Positions 32,694 to 42,058 of a stretch of DNA of 64,000 nt are shown here, in pieces. A program made the translations under genes and the position numbers. Positions within the stretch are counted from its first letter, which is position 1, and each line of letters starts with the position of its first letter. Source of the stretch: Kribbella voronezhensis (GTDB taxonomy: Bacteria > Actinomycetota > Actinomycetes > Propionibacteriales > Kribbellaceae); assembly GCF_004365175.1 (NCBI RefSeq), contig NZ_SOCE01000003.1, positions 310,001 to 374,000 of the forward strand, given 5' to 3'. The notes beneath the pieces were generated by a model. The model saw nothing but the letters and a program-made list of their open reading frames with translations, had not been told where the DNA came from and ran no database searches.

Positions 32694-33868
32694 CTCTGAG
32701 CGGCCGTACGAGGACGCAGGACGGGAGCGAAGGCAGCCAAGCCGAGCGTCAGGGCGGTGACGACGATGAAGGAGATCGTGAGGTCGGTGGCCTGCGCGAT
32801 GCCGCCGATGATGGACGGCGCGACCAGGCCGGACGCGTAGGTGACGGTGGCGACGCCGGCGATGGCCTGGCTCTTGTTCGGCCCGGCATGGCCGGCGGCG
32901 GCGAAAGCCAGCGGTACGACGACCGCGATGCCCAGCCCGAGCAGGCCGAAGCCGGCCATCGCGACCACCGGATGCGGCGCGACGACGACCAGGACGCCAC
33001 CGAGCGTCGCGACGGCCCCGCTCACCCGCACGGTGAGGACCGGACCCCACCGGTTGACGACCGCGTCGCCGGCGATCCGCGCGATCGCCATCGTGAGCGC
33101 GAAGCCCGTCGTCGCACCCGCGGCGACGGCGGCCGAGGTGGTCAGGATGTCGCGCAGGTAGACCGCCGACCAGTCCAGGCTCGCGCCCTCGGCGAAGACA
33201 GCGCAGAACCCGACGGCACCGATCAGCAGCGCCGACTTCGGCGGGAACGCGAACCGCGGTGGAGCCACCTCGTCCTCGGCCGGATAGATGTTCAGCACGT
33301 ACTGCGAAGCGACCACCCCGAGCACCGTCAGGGTCAGCGCAGCCACCAGGTGGTGCAGTCGGGCGCTGATGTCGAGGTGGGCCGCGAGCGTTCCGAGTCC
33401 CGAACCGATCAGGGTTCCGACGCTCCACATCCCGTGCAGCCCGGACATGATCGATCGGCCGAGCCGATGTTCGATCTCCACCCCGAGCGCGTTCATCGCG
33501 ACGTCGGCCATCCCCGCGGTCGCGCCGTACACGAACAGCGCGCCGCACAACGTCACCAGATTCGTGGCGAGTGACGGAAGGATCAGCGCGAGGGTCCACA
33601 GGGCGATCAGGAAGCGCTGGGCCGCGCGGGTGCCGAACCGGTGGCTGATCCGGGCCGCCAGCGGCATCGACAGCGAAGCCCCGATCGCCGGAAACGCCAG
33701 CGCGAGCCCTAGTTGCCCGGCGCTCACGGAGGCGTGTTCCTGGATCCACGGCACCCGGGTCGCAAAGGACCCGGTCACCGACCCGTGCACACAGAAGATC
33801 GCCGCGACGGCGATCCGGGACCGGCGGACGAGTTGGCCCTCGCGGACCGCCTGCAAGTCATCGACCAC
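32690..33868 (-). CDS. MFS transporter (YbjJ-like)
   Basis: A 392-aa major facilitator with about twelve hydrophobic segments. The first helix motif HGSVTGSFATRVPWIQEH and the AARISHRFGTR loop (MFS motif A region) mark the YbjJ-like subfamily. GTG 33868 is the start. It is divergent from a DeoR gene and resembles the transporter coupled to that regulator, so two related carriers flank one regulator. Substrate unknown, probably a sugar or nucleoside derivative. Confidence 0.88.
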   Translation of the reverse strand: MVDDLQAVREGQLVRRSRIAVAAIFCVHGSVTGSFATRVPWIQEHASVSAGQLGLALAFPAIGASLSMPLAARISHRFGTRAAQRFLIALWTLALILPSLATNLVTLCGALFVYGATAGMADVAMNALGVEIEHRLGRSIMSGLHGMWSVGTLIGSGLGTLAAHLDISARLHHLVAALTLTVLGVVASQYVLNIYPAEDEVAPPRFAFPPKSALLIGAVGFCAVFAEGASLDWSAVYLRDILTTSAAVAAGATTGFALTMAIARIAGDAVVNRWGPVLTVRVSGAVATLGGVLVVVAPHPVVAMAGFGLLGLGIAVVVPLAFAAAGHAGPNKSQAIAGVATVTYASGLVAPSIIGGIAQATDLTISFIVVTALTLGLAAFAPVLRPRTAAQS

Positions 33869-33930
33869 GACTGGAGACCCCTCACTGACCCGGCGCCGCT
33901 GTGCGAATCACCACACCGGGTGAACATATG

Positions 33931-33976
33931 AACAAAGAGTTTGTTTGATCAATCAGAGCAATGTTAGTTTTTCACA
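33931..33976 (+). promoter_or_regulatory. Promoter and palindromes of the DeoR gene
   Basis: AACAAA-GAG-TTTGTT (33931-33945) and TTGATCAA (33945-33952) are palindromes in the gap between the divergent MFS and DeoR genes. A -35 TTGTTT (33941-33946) and a -10 TAGTTT (33965-33970) with an 18-bp spacer place the transcript start at the GTG of the DeoR gene. The A/T-rich region stands out from its surroundings and is a likely autoregulated site. Confidence 0.55.
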
Positions 33977-34780
33977 GTGCGAAGCTCCGAGCGGCAACGG
34001 GTCATCATCGAGCGTCTCCAGGGTTCCGGCCGGGTCGCGGTCGGCGAACTGGTGGCTGCCACCGGCGCCTCCGACATGACCGTACGACGCGATCTCGACT
34101 ACCTCGCCGCGCAGGGCGTGCTCAAGCGCGTCCACGGCGGCGCGGTGCCCACGATGCCGTCCGGGATCGAGCCGCCGTTCGCTGCCCGGTCCACTGCCGC
34201 GACGGAGGCGAAGCAGGCGATCGCGGCGGCTGCCGTCGCGCAGATCCGGGACGGCGAGACCGTAGTACTGGACAGCGGTACTACGGCGTTGGAGGTCGCC
34301 CGGCTGCTCAGGGATCGCGTGGTCACGGTGATGCCGCTGTCGCTCCATGTCGCACAGGAGTTGATCGGCGCACCCGGCGTGCGGCTGCTGATGCCGGGTG
34401 GCGAGCCGCGGCCGGGGGAGTTGTCGATGGTCGGGCCGCTCACCCTCGCGTCGTTGCGGTCGCTGCGATTCGACGTCGCCGTACTCAGCCCGTGCGCGTT
34501 CAGCCTGGACGCCGGGATGACCGCGTTCGACCTCGGCGATGCCGAGGTGAAGGTGCAGGCGCTGGCAGTGTCCACCCGGTCGATGGTGCTGGTGGACGGC
34601 GCCAAGTGGGATCGCGCCGCGCTCGCGTACATCTGTCCAGCCGATCGACCCGATCTGATCATCACCGACGCCACCGCGCCCGAAGCCGACCGCGTAGTAC
34701 TGGCCCAACGCGGCGTGCTGGTGCAGGTTGCCGACCGCGCTGGTGCCCAGGCCGACGAACTCCAGGAGTCCCTGTCTTGA
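33977..34780 (+). CDS. DeoR-family transcriptional regulator
   Basis: A 267-aa regulator. The N-terminal DeoR helix-turn-helix (RVAVGELVAATGASDMTVRRDLDYL) is at about residues 19-43, followed by the RVHGGAV wing. The C-terminal DeoRC effector domain (VVLDSGTTALEVARLL, LVDGAKWDR) binds phosphorylated sugars. GTG 33977 has no Shine-Dalgarno site and lies at the predicted +1. The stop overlaps the TTG start of an MFS gene by 4 bp, so regulator and carrier are made together. Confidence 0.92.
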   Translation: MRSSERQRVIIERLQGSGRVAVGELVAATGASDMTVRRDLDYLAAQGVLKRVHGGAVPTMPSGIEPPFAARSTAATEAKQAIAAAAVAQIRDGETVVLDSGTTALEVARLLRDRVVTVMPLSLHVAQELIGAPGVRLLMPGGEPRPGELSMVGPLTLASLRSLRFDVAVLSPCAFSLDAGMTAFDLGDAEVKVQALAVSTRSMVLVDGAKWDRAALAYICPADRPDLIITDATAPEADRVVLAQRGVLVQVADRAGAQADELQESLS

Positions 34781-35994
34781 CCAGCGCGCCCGCCACCGCC
34801 GCGAACGCAACCTCATCACCACCACGTGCCGCCCGGATCGCCACCTGGATCTACTTCGGCCTGAACGGGTTCGCCGTCGGCATGTGGGTCGTCCACATCC
34901 CGAACGTCGAACGCGCCACGAACATCTCGCACAGCACCCTCGGCCTCCTCCTGCTCGTCCTCGGCGGCGCGGCCTTCCTCGGCATGCAGATCGCCGGCCC
35001 GCTCGCCGACCGCATCGGCCAGCGACGGCTGGTGCCGGCCGCCGGCATCTTCCTCGGCCTGTCGCTGTTCGGTCCCGGCCTGGCCGGCAACTGGTGGACG
35101 CTCGGCCTCACGCTGGCTCTGTTCGGCTTCGGCAACGGCTCGCTCGACGTCGCGATGAACTCGCATGCCGTCGTCGTCGAGCGGGCCTACCCGCGACCGA
35201 TCATGGCCGCGTTCCATGCGATGTGGTCGATCGGCGGCGCCTTCGCCGCCCTGATCGGCGCGGCGGCGCTGCGCGGTGGCGTCGACACCGCGATCACCCT
35301 GAGTGCTTGTGGCGCGATCTGTATCGTCGTCTCCCTGCTCACCGCGCGCTTCCTGATCGAGGCCGCCGACGAGGAACCGGCCGCGGAGTCGAGCCCGGTG
35401 CCGGCTCAGAAACCGCCGGCGAGATTGGTCTGGCAGCTCGGCGCGCTGGCTTTCGGCCTGATGCTCGCCGAAGGAGTCGCGAACGACTGGGCCGCGCTGC
35501 AGTTCCGGGACGTCCTCGACACCTCGGCCAGTACGGCGGCCTACGCGTACGGCGCGTTCGCGATCGCCATGACGGTCGGCCGGTTCGCCACCGACCGCGT
35601 CGCGGCACTCATCGGCCCGGCGGCGATCGTCCGGTACGGCGCGGCGCTGGCTGCCCTCGGTCTCACCACGGTGATCTTCGTACCGTGGGTCCCCGTCGGT
35701 CTGGTCGGCTGGGCGTTGTTCGGCCTCGGCCTGTCCGGCGGCGTACCGCAACTCTTCACCGCCGCGGGCAACCTGGATCGCCGAGCCTCCGGCGCCCTGA
35801 TGGCGAAGGTGGTCGGCCTCGGGTACGTCGGTCTGCTCGCCGGGCCGGCCATCATCGGCGGCCTGACCCACTGGATGCCGCTCAACGCCGCTTTCGCGCT
35901 CCCGGTCGTCCTCTGCGTCCTCACCGTCGCGGCCGCCGACGTCCTCAAACCGAAATCGGGTCAGTCCGAGCGCGACAAGGAAGCCGCGAGCTGA
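34777..35994 (+). CDS. MFS transporter coupled to the DeoR regulator
   Basis: A 405-aa major facilitator with about twelve helices. The first helix holds GMWVVHIPNVERAT, followed by GPLADRIGQRR (motif A). It is related to the transporter on the other side of the DeoR gene. TTG 34777 overlaps the DeoR stop (TTGA), with AGGAG 9 nt upstream. The 3' end overlaps a converging deaminase-like gene by 34 bp. Substrate unknown. Confidence 0.9.
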   Translation: MTSAPATAANATSSPPRAARIATWIYFGLNGFAVGMWVVHIPNVERATNISHSTLGLLLLVLGGAAFLGMQIAGPLADRIGQRRLVPAAGIFLGLSLFGPGLAGNWWTLGLTLALFGFGNGSLDVAMNSHAVVVERAYPRPIMAAFHAMWSIGGAFAALIGAAALRGGVDTAITLSACGAICIVVSLLTARFLIEAADEEPAAESSPVPAQKPPARLVWQLGALAFGLMLAEGVANDWAALQFRDVLDTSASTAAYAYGAFAIAMTVGRFATDRVAALIGPAAIVRYGAALAALGLTTVIFVPWVPVGLVGWALFGLGLSGGVPQLFTAAGNLDRRASGALMAKVVGLGYVGLLAGPAIIGGLTHWMPLNAAFALPVVLCVLTVAAADVLKPKSGQSERDKEAAS

Positions 35995-36560
35995 TAAGCC
36001 TCCTTCGCCGACGCGCACTCCAGTACGCCGCCGGCCACGCACCTCCGCGCGCGCTCAATCGTTGCCCACGGCATCAAGTCTGACGGCTCCGCCGCCGATT
36101 CGGGATCGTAGGCGACCAGCCACATCGCCGGCAGCAACGAGCCCCAGCTGCCGGCGAACCCGTCGGCCGGACCGGTACGCCGGGGCCACTGCCCGGCGAT
36201 CAGCTCCGGCAGCACCGCCGGCACGTCGTCGGTCGCGTTCCACAAGGGATCCGCGCCGGCGTGGACTACCTGGCTGATGCCGACCAACCGCAGCGCGGTC
36301 AAGCACATCAAGCAGGGCTGGAGCGAGCTGTAGAGGGTGTGCCCGTCGTACTCGGCCTGCGGCAACTGGCCGAGTACGTCGAGCTCGGCGTGCGCGATCG
36401 TCGTACCGAAGAGCCGGCCGGGTGGCGCGGATTGCTCGGCGGCCCGGTTGCGGCCGGAGTGGGTGATCTCGCCGGCCGGGTCGACGAGCACCGCGCCGAC
36501 CGGATAGCTCTGGGCCCGCAGGGATTCCCAGGCGAGCTCGAAGACCCTGTCCCAGATCAT
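35961..36560 (-). CDS. Cytidine/deoxycytidylate deaminase-family protein
   Basis: A 199-aa zinc hydrolase-like protein. The zinc site is HAELDVL (about residue 76) and PCLMC (about 103-107). This is a CMP/dCMP or guanine/tRNA-type deaminase fold. About 70 C-terminal residues beyond the fold (WATIERARRCVAGGVLECAS) are extra. ATG 36560 overlaps the stop of the cystathionine gamma-synthase-like gene by 4 bp (ATGA). The substrate could be a pyrimidine or pterin; not decided. Confidence 0.85.
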   Translation of the reverse strand: MIWDRVFELAWESLRAQSYPVGAVLVDPAGEITHSGRNRAAEQSAPPGRLFGTTIAHAELDVLGQLPQAEYDGHTLYSSLQPCLMCLTALRLVGISQVVHAGADPLWNATDDVPAVLPELIAGQWPRRTGPADGFAGSWGSLLPAMWLVAYDPESAAEPSDLMPWATIERARRCVAGGVLECASAKEAYQLAASLSRSD

Positions 36561-37663
36561 GCCTCGAGGGCCTCGGCGAGGTCGTTCCAGAGGTCGTCGG
36601 GGTGCTCGATGCCGACGGAGAGGCGGATCAGGTCGTCGGGGATGGTCGGTACCTCGATCGCCCAGCGGCGGCGGCGTTCCAGCATCGACTCGACGCCCCC
36701 GAGGCTGGTCGCGTGGACCCAGAGCGCCGTGTTCTCGCAGGTCCGCTGAGCGCGTTCGGCGTCGCCGCCCAGCTCGATGGACAGGATCGCGCCGAAGCCG
36801 GACATCTGGGCGGCCGCCCGGGCGTGGCCGGGATCGCCCGGCAGGCCGGGGTACCGGACCCGGCTGATCCGCGGATGCTCGAGCAGTTTGGCGGCGAGGA
36901 AGGCCGCGTTCGACTGGGCCCGGTCGAGGCGGAGGGCGAGGGTGCGCAGTCCGCGCAGCGCCAGCCAGGCCTCCATCGGGCCGGGGATCGCGCCGAGGCT
37001 GCGGCGCCGGAGTTCCAGGGCCGTCCAGAGCGAGTCGTCCGCGGTGATCACGGCACCGAGCAGAACGTCCGAGTGACCCGCGATGAACTTGGTGGCCGAA
37101 TGCATCACGATGTCCGCGCCCAGACTGAGCGGTTGCTGGAGCAGGGGAGTGGCGAAGGTGTTGTCGACGACGGTGGTGGCGCCCGCCGCGCGGCCGGCGG
37201 CGCAGATCGCCGGCAGGTCGGCGACCTCCATCGCCGGGTTGGTCGGCGACTCGATCCACAGCATGTCCGCACCGGCGACCGCGGCGGCGACGGCTTCGCT
37301 GTCGGCGATGTCCACCCGGTCGACCTTCAGGCGCCCGGTCGCGGCCTGCTGATCGAGCAGAGCCAGTACTCCGCTGTAGGCGTGCGCGGGTGCCACGACG
37401 CGACCGCCGACCGGGACCAGGTCCATGACTGCCGCGGCGGCCGCCATCCCCGAGGCGAAGGTCAGGCCGCGGCCGCCCTCCAGTTGCCCCAGGGTCGTCT
37501 CGAGCGCCGCCCACGCGTCGTTGTCGAACCGGCCGTAGCCGCGATCCCCGCCCGCGATGTAGGTCGAGCTGAACACGGGCGACTCGCCGAGCGGCGCGTC
37601 CGGAACACGGGCGGGCCGGCCGGCGTGCACGACGACGGTCGAGGGATCCAGGTCAGGGCTCAT
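36557..37663 (-). CDS. Cystathionine gamma-synthase/lyase-family PLP enzyme
   Basis: A 368-aa Cys/Met-metabolism PLP enzyme. The cofactor Lys is in HSATKFIAGHSD (about residue 193). The YxR motif GYGRFDND and the WIESPTNP block are present. At about 368 residues it is slightly shorter than MetB (about 380). It heads an operon with the deaminase-like gene (4-bp overlap). A role in sulfur amino acid interconversion is likely, but gamma-synthase, gamma-lyase and beta-lyase cannot be told apart here. Confidence 0.9.
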   Translation of the reverse strand: MSPDLDPSTVVVHAGRPARVPDAPLGESPVFSSTYIAGGDRGYGRFDNDAWAALETTLGQLEGGRGLTFASGMAAAAAVMDLVPVGGRVVAPAHAYSGVLALLDQQAATGRLKVDRVDIADSEAVAAAVAGADMLWIESPTNPAMEVADLPAICAAGRAAGATTVVDNTFATPLLQQPLSLGADIVMHSATKFIAGHSDVLLGAVITADDSLWTALELRRRSLGAIPGPMEAWLALRGLRTLALRLDRAQSNAAFLAAKLLEHPRISRVRYPGLPGDPGHARAAAQMSGFGAILSIELGGDAERAQRTCENTALWVHATSLGGVESMLERRRRWAIEVPTIPDDLIRLSVGIEHPDDLWNDLAEALEA

Positions 37664-37694
37664 GCCTGGATTCTCCCCAACTGCGCCGTCGGCC

Positions 37695-38327
37695 CTAGAG
37701 CTGGGTGGGATCGACGGTGGGAAGGGGGATGCCGCCGCCGCGGAGGAGGCACATCGCCTCGCGGGCCAGTTCCTTGGCGTCGGTGCCGGCCGGGTTGTCG
37801 ACCCAGGTCTGCACGGTCACCTCGATGACATTCATGGTGATGCCGGCCGCGAGTGCCGCGGTGAAGGCGACCGAAGCTCCGGCCAGCGGCTGGTCCGAGG
37901 AGTCGGCGGTCAGGCGGGTGGTCAGCTCGGCGGTCAGTTCGTCGCGCCAGCGCCAGATCACGTCGGCCAGGTGCGCGCTCACCGAGGGCGTCTGCCCGGC
38001 CAGTTCGTACACCGTCCGGACCCGGTCCGGATTGCTCTCCATCTGATCCAGCACGCGCTCCACCACGCCTTGCAGACCGTCCGGCAGGCTCAGCTGAGTC
38101 TGCTCGCGGAACCAGTCGAGCGCCTCGAAGAGACTGCCCTCGACGAACTCCAGAACGAGCCGCTCCTTGGTCGGGTAGTACCGGTAGAGCGTGCTGGGCC
38201 CGACCTCGGCGGCCGCCGCGATCTGCTCGACCGTCGTCCGGCCGAAGCCGCGATCGGTGAACAGCTCGAACGCCTTGTCCGAGATCAGCCGGCGGGTCCG
38301 TTCCCGCTTCACCTCGCGCAGCCCCAT
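37695..38327 (-). CDS. TetR-family regulator
   Basis: A 210-aa repressor. The N-terminal helix-turn-helix is at about residues 25-55 (TTVEQIAAAAEVGPSTLYRYYPTK is split across it). ATG 38327 (MGLREVKRERTRR) is preferred over an upstream start because TetR proteins start close to this basic helix. It is divergent from a P450 gene, with a small palindrome in the gap, so it probably controls the P450. Confidence 0.9.
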   Translation of the reverse strand: MGLREVKRERTRRLISDKAFELFTDRGFGRTTVEQIAAAAEVGPSTLYRYYPTKERLVLEFVEGSLFEALDWFREQTQLSLPDGLQGVVERVLDQMESNPDRVRTVYELAGQTPSVSAHLADVIWRWRDELTAELTTRLTADSSDQPLAGASVAFTAALAAGITMNVIEVTVQTWVDNPAGTDAKELAREAMCLLRGGGIPLPTVDPTQL

Positions 38328-38398
38328 CCGAACCCCCAACCTCCTCGAGCGTGCCGGGCAGCCTACACGCCCCCGACGCGCCCGGAGGAGAGGCAAAT

Positions 38399-38412
38399 AT
38401 GGCACAAGCCAT
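38399..38412. promoter_or_regulatory. Palindrome between tetR and P450 genes
   Basis: ATGGC-ACAA-GCCAT, within an A/T-rich stretch that also repeats ATATGG. It lies 72 bp from the TetR start and 61 bp from the P450 start. A candidate TetR operator. Confidence 0.4.
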
Positions 38413-38472
38413 CATATGGTAGTCACTTCCATAATCACTCACTGTCAACTTCTGACTCCTGGGGGTTCTGCC

Positions 38473-39678
38473 ATGACCGACTTCCCCGCAGCACGGCCGG
38501 CCGGGTGCCCGTTCGACCCGCCCGCCGGGTACGCCGCCCTTCGTCACCAGGACGGGCTCACCAAGGTGTCCACCCCGGCGGGTGTCGATGCCTGGGTCGT
38601 CAGCCGGTACGACGAGGTGCGCAAGGTGCTCGCCGATGCCAGGGTGAGCTCCCGGTCGGCCCCGTCTGCTCACGTCGTCCCGGGAGCGGACCTGGAGCGG
38701 GAGGTCGAGTCGGGCTCGATCCTGCAGAACGACGGTGAGCGGCACGCATATCTGCGCCGCCTGCTCACCAGTGAGTTCGCGGTCAGACGCGTGCGGGCTC
38801 TGCGGCCGCGGATCCAGGAGTTGGTCGAGGAGCACATCGACGCGATGCTCGCCGCCGGCGGTCCGGTCGACCTGGTCCAGGCCTTCGCGCTGCCGATCCC
38901 GTCCCTGGTGATCTGCGAGCTGCTCGGGGTTCCCTATGCGGACCGCGCGGAGTTCCAGCAGCGCAGCGCCGTACTGGTTGCGGTCGATCGGCCGGAAGAG
39001 GAGGTACTGCGGGTCAGCGACGAACTCAACCAGTACATGGCCGGTCTCGTGCAGGCCAAGCAGGCCGTGCGGGAGGACGATCTGCTCTCACGGCTGATCA
39101 CCCGGGCCGAGGAGCAGGGCCGGCCGTTGTCGCTGGAGGAACTGGTGACGATCGGGATCACGCTGCTGATCGCCGGCCACGAGACGACGGCGAACATGAT
39201 CGCGCTGAGCACCCTCGCGCTACTCCGCGCGCCGGATCAATTGGATGCCTTGCGCAACGATCCCGACCTGGCGCCGAGGGCCGTCGAGGAACTGCTGCGG
39301 TACCTCTCGGTCGTCCAGTTCGGTCTGTTCCGGCACGTGACGGAAGACCTTCCGCTCGGCGACGAGACGATCAAGGCCGGCGAGTACCTGATCGCGGCGC
39401 TGTCCTCGGGCAACCGGGACGATCGTGCGTTCCCGGACCCCGATCAGCTCGACCTGTCGCGGAAGTCGTCCGCGCACCTTGCTTTCGGCTTCGGGCCACA
39501 CCAGTGCCTGGGACAGCAACTCGCCCGCGTGGAGTTGGAGGAGGTCTACACCCGCCTGTATCGCAGGATCCCGACGTTGCGGCTCGCCGCCCCGTTCGAA
39601 GAGATCCGGTTCAAGCACAACACCCTGGTGTACGGCGTCACCGCGCTGCCGGTGACCTGGGACCGGGAGGAGGCCTGA
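38473..39678 (+). CDS. Cytochrome P450
   Basis: A 401-aa soluble bacterial P450 monooxygenase. The I-helix oxygen-binding motif is AGHETT (about residues 236-241), the ExxR motif is in VEELLRYL, and the heme loop is FGFGPHQCLGQQLAR with the Cys ligand at about residue 348. ATG 38473 is preceded by a weak site (GGGGGTTCTGCC). No ferredoxin gene is adjacent, so electron partners come from elsewhere. It is divergent from the TetR gene. Substrate unknown; the fold is CYP107-like. Confidence 0.95.
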   Translation: MTDFPAARPAGCPFDPPAGYAALRHQDGLTKVSTPAGVDAWVVSRYDEVRKVLADARVSSRSAPSAHVVPGADLEREVESGSILQNDGERHAYLRRLLTSEFAVRRVRALRPRIQELVEEHIDAMLAAGGPVDLVQAFALPIPSLVICELLGVPYADRAEFQQRSAVLVAVDRPEEEVLRVSDELNQYMAGLVQAKQAVREDDLLSRLITRAEEQGRPLSLEELVTIGITLLIAGHETTANMIALSTLALLRAPDQLDALRNDPDLAPRAVEELLRYLSVVQFGLFRHVTEDLPLGDETIKAGEYLIAALSSGNRDDRAFPDPDQLDLSRKSSAHLAFGFGPHQCLGQQLARVELEEVYTRLYRRIPTLRLAAPFEEIRFKHNTLVYGVTALPVTWDREEA

Positions 39679-39723
39679 CGACCCGGGCGAAGGTGCTGAG
39701 CGGATAGCGCTATCGTCGGCTCG

Positions 39724-40845
39724 GTGAGTGAAGAACCGAGAAAGCCCCGCATCGCCGTCGTCTTCGGTGGTCGCTCCAGCGAGCACGCGGTCTCCTGCAT
39801 CACCGCGGCGAACGTGCTGAAGGTGATCGACCGGGACAAGTACGAGGTCGTCCCGATCGGTATCGACACCAGCGGCCACTGGGTGCTGGAGAGCGGCGAC
39901 CCGGAGCGGCTGTCGATCACCAACGGCAAGCTGCCCGAGGTGGATGTCACCGCTCTGCCGGTGCTGTTCGGCGCCGGCCGCGAGTTGGTCGTGCACGCGC
40001 CGGACCAGGTGCCGAGCACGCTCGGCGAGGTCGACGTGGTCTTCCCGTTGCTGCACGGCCCGTTCGGCGAGGACGGCACGCTGCAGGGACTGCTGGAGAT
40101 GTCGGACATCCGGTACGTCGGATCCGGGGTGCTCGCGAGTGCGGTCGGGATGGACAAGCACTACATGAAGGTGGTGCTGGCAGCGGCCGGCCTCGACGTC
40201 ACGCCGTACGTCGTGATCCGGGAGCGCGACTGGTCCCGGCACCCGCAGGCCTGCCGGGAAGCGGTCGACCGGCTCGGCTACCCGGTGTTCGTGAAGCCCT
40301 CGCGCGGCGGTTCGAGTCTCGGGATCAGCAAGGTGAATTCGCGCGAGGAGTTGGACGACGCGCTCGCCGAGGCTCGCGCGCACGATCCCAAGGTGATCGT
40401 CGAGGCGGCCGCGAAGAACCCGCGCGAGATCGAGGTCGGGATTCTCGGTGGCCTGGACGGTGCCGATCCGGCGGCGAGCGTGTGCGGTGAGATCACGCTG
40501 ACCGGTGGCGGGCACGACTTCTACGACTTCGAGGCCAAGTACCTGCCGGAGGAGGTCGACTACGCCGCGCTGAGCGTGCCGGCCGAACTGCCGGAGGAGG
40601 TTGCCGCGGAGATCCGGGCGCAGGCGCTGACCGCGTTCGAGGCGATCGAGGGCGAGGGGCTGGCCCGGGTCGACTTCTTCCTCACCGAGGACGGGCGGAT
40701 CGTCATCAACGAGATCAACACGATGCCGGGCTTCACGCCGTACAGCATGTTTCCTCGACTGTGGGCAGCCAGCGGGATCGACTATGGCGACCTGGTCGAC
40801 CGCCTCCTGGCCCTTGCCCTGACTCGCCCAACCGGCCTGCGCTGA
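39724..40845 (+). CDS. ddl: D-alanine--D-alanine ligase
   Basis: A 373-aa ATP-grasp enzyme making the D-Ala-D-Ala dipeptide of peptidoglycan. The N-terminal VVFGGRSSEHAVSC, central FVKPSRGGSSLGISKV and C-terminal GLARVDFFLTEDG with NEINTMPGFT are all present. GTG 39724 is the start. In mycobacteria ddl follows gpsA directly; here about 12 kb of accessory genes separate them. It converges with an ECF sigma gene 1 bp away. Confidence 0.97.
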   Translation: MSEEPRKPRIAVVFGGRSSEHAVSCITAANVLKVIDRDKYEVVPIGIDTSGHWVLESGDPERLSITNGKLPEVDVTALPVLFGAGRELVVHAPDQVPSTLGEVDVVFPLLHGPFGEDGTLQGLLEMSDIRYVGSGVLASAVGMDKHYMKVVLAAAGLDVTPYVVIRERDWSRHPQACREAVDRLGYPVFVKPSRGGSSLGISKVNSREELDDALAEARAHDPKVIVEAAAKNPREIEVGILGGLDGADPAASVCGEITLTGGGHDFYDFEAKYLPEEVDYAALSVPAELPEEVAAEIRAQALTAFEAIEGEGLARVDFFLTEDGRIVINEINTMPGFTPYSMFPRLWAASGIDYGDLVDRLLALALTRPTGLR

Positions 40846-40846
40846 C

Positions 40847-42058
40847 TCAGGGCGCGATGGCGGCGGCCTTGGCGTTGAGGTAGCGCTGCTGCGGCAGACT
40901 GGTCGTCCGCGCTGCCGCCTCGACGTACGCCGCCCGCGCCCCCGCCAGGTCGCCGGTCAACTCCAGCAGATGAGCCCGTACGGCGAACAGCCGGTGGTCC
41001 GCCGCGATCCGCTCGTCACCCTCGATCCGCTCCAGCAGTTGCAGCCCTTCGGCCGGGCCGCGGGCCATCGCGACGGCCACTGCGTGGTTCAGCGCGACCA
41101 TCGGGTTGTCGGTGATCCGTAGCAGCACTTCGTACAAGGCCACGATCTGCGGCCAGTCCGTCTCCTCGGCCGAGGCTGCCTCGTCGTGCACCGCCGCGAT
41201 CGCGGCCTGGAGTTGATAGGGCCCGACCGGTCCGCGGGGGAGCGCCTTGGTGATTAGCTCGACGCCCTCGGCGATCTCTGCCGTGAGCCAGCGGCTGCGA
41301 TCCTGCTCGGCCATCGGGATCAGCTCCCCGCCCGGTCCGGTCCGCGCCGGACGCCGGGCGTCGGTGAGCAGCATCAGGGCAAGCAGGCCGGCCACCTCGC
41401 TGTCCTCGGGAAGCAGTCGGTGCAGCAGTCGCGCGAGCCGGATCGCTTCGGCCGCAAACTCGACCCGCTGCAGGCTCGGCCCCGTCGTACTGGCGTAGCC
41501 CTCGGTGAAGATCAGGTAGATCACCTTCAGTACCGCGTCCAGTCGCTCGACGCGGTTCGAGGGCAGTGAGAACCGGGCGCCGCTGTCGCGCACGCTCTGC
41601 TTGGCCCGGGTGATCCGGCGCGTCATCGTTGCCTCGGGCACCATGAATCCGCGGGCGATCTCGGCCGTGGTGAGACCGCCCACGGCTCGCAGGGTGAGCG
41701 CGATCTGGGAAGCCGCGGACAGTGCCGGATGACAACAGAGGAAGAGCAGGATGAGGGTGTCGTCCGAGTCGGCGACCGGCTCGGCCGGAACCATCGTCCA
41801 CTGGGCGACCGTGTCCTCGCGACGACGCCGGGCCTGCTCGCTGCGGAGCAGATCGGTCAACCGGCGCGAGGCCACGGTGATCAGCCAAGCCCGCGGGTTG
41901 TCGGGACGGCCTTCGCTGGGCCACTGCTGAGTCGCGGCGACCAACGCTTCCTGCACTGCGTCCTCGGCCGTGTCGAAATGACCATACCGACGGACCAACG
42001 CCCCAAGAACCTGCGGCGCCAGTTCCCGCAGCAGCTCCTCCGAGGCCGGCTCGGGCAT
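40847..42058 (-). CDS. ECF sigma factor with C-terminal TPR-like domain (ECF42 type)
   Basis: A 403-aa protein. Sigma-2 (YGHFDTAEDAVQEALVAATQQW, split) and sigma-4 (GGLTTAEIARGFMVPEATMTRRI, split) regions occupy the first 175 residues. A long helical C-terminus of about 230 residues resembles tetratricopeptide repeats, as in the ECF42 group, which replaces an anti-sigma factor. The ATG shares one base with the stop of the YCII gene (TGATG). ECF42 genes are typically paired with such DGPF/YCII genes. Confidence 0.92.
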   Translation of the reverse strand: MPEPASEELLRELAPQVLGALVRRYGHFDTAEDAVQEALVAATQQWPSEGRPDNPRAWLITVASRRLTDLLRSEQARRRREDTVAQWTMVPAEPVADSDDTLILLFLCCHPALSAASQIALTLRAVGGLTTAEIARGFMVPEATMTRRITRAKQSVRDSGARFSLPSNRVERLDAVLKVIYLIFTEGYASTTGPSLQRVEFAAEAIRLARLLHRLLPEDSEVAGLLALMLLTDARRPARTGPGGELIPMAEQDRSRWLTAEIAEGVELITKALPRGPVGPYQLQAAIAAVHDEAASAEETDWPQIVALYEVLLRITDNPMVALNHAVAVAMARGPAEGLQLLERIEGDERIAADHRLFAVRAHLLELTGDLAGARAAYVEAAARTTSLPQQRYLNAKAAAIAP

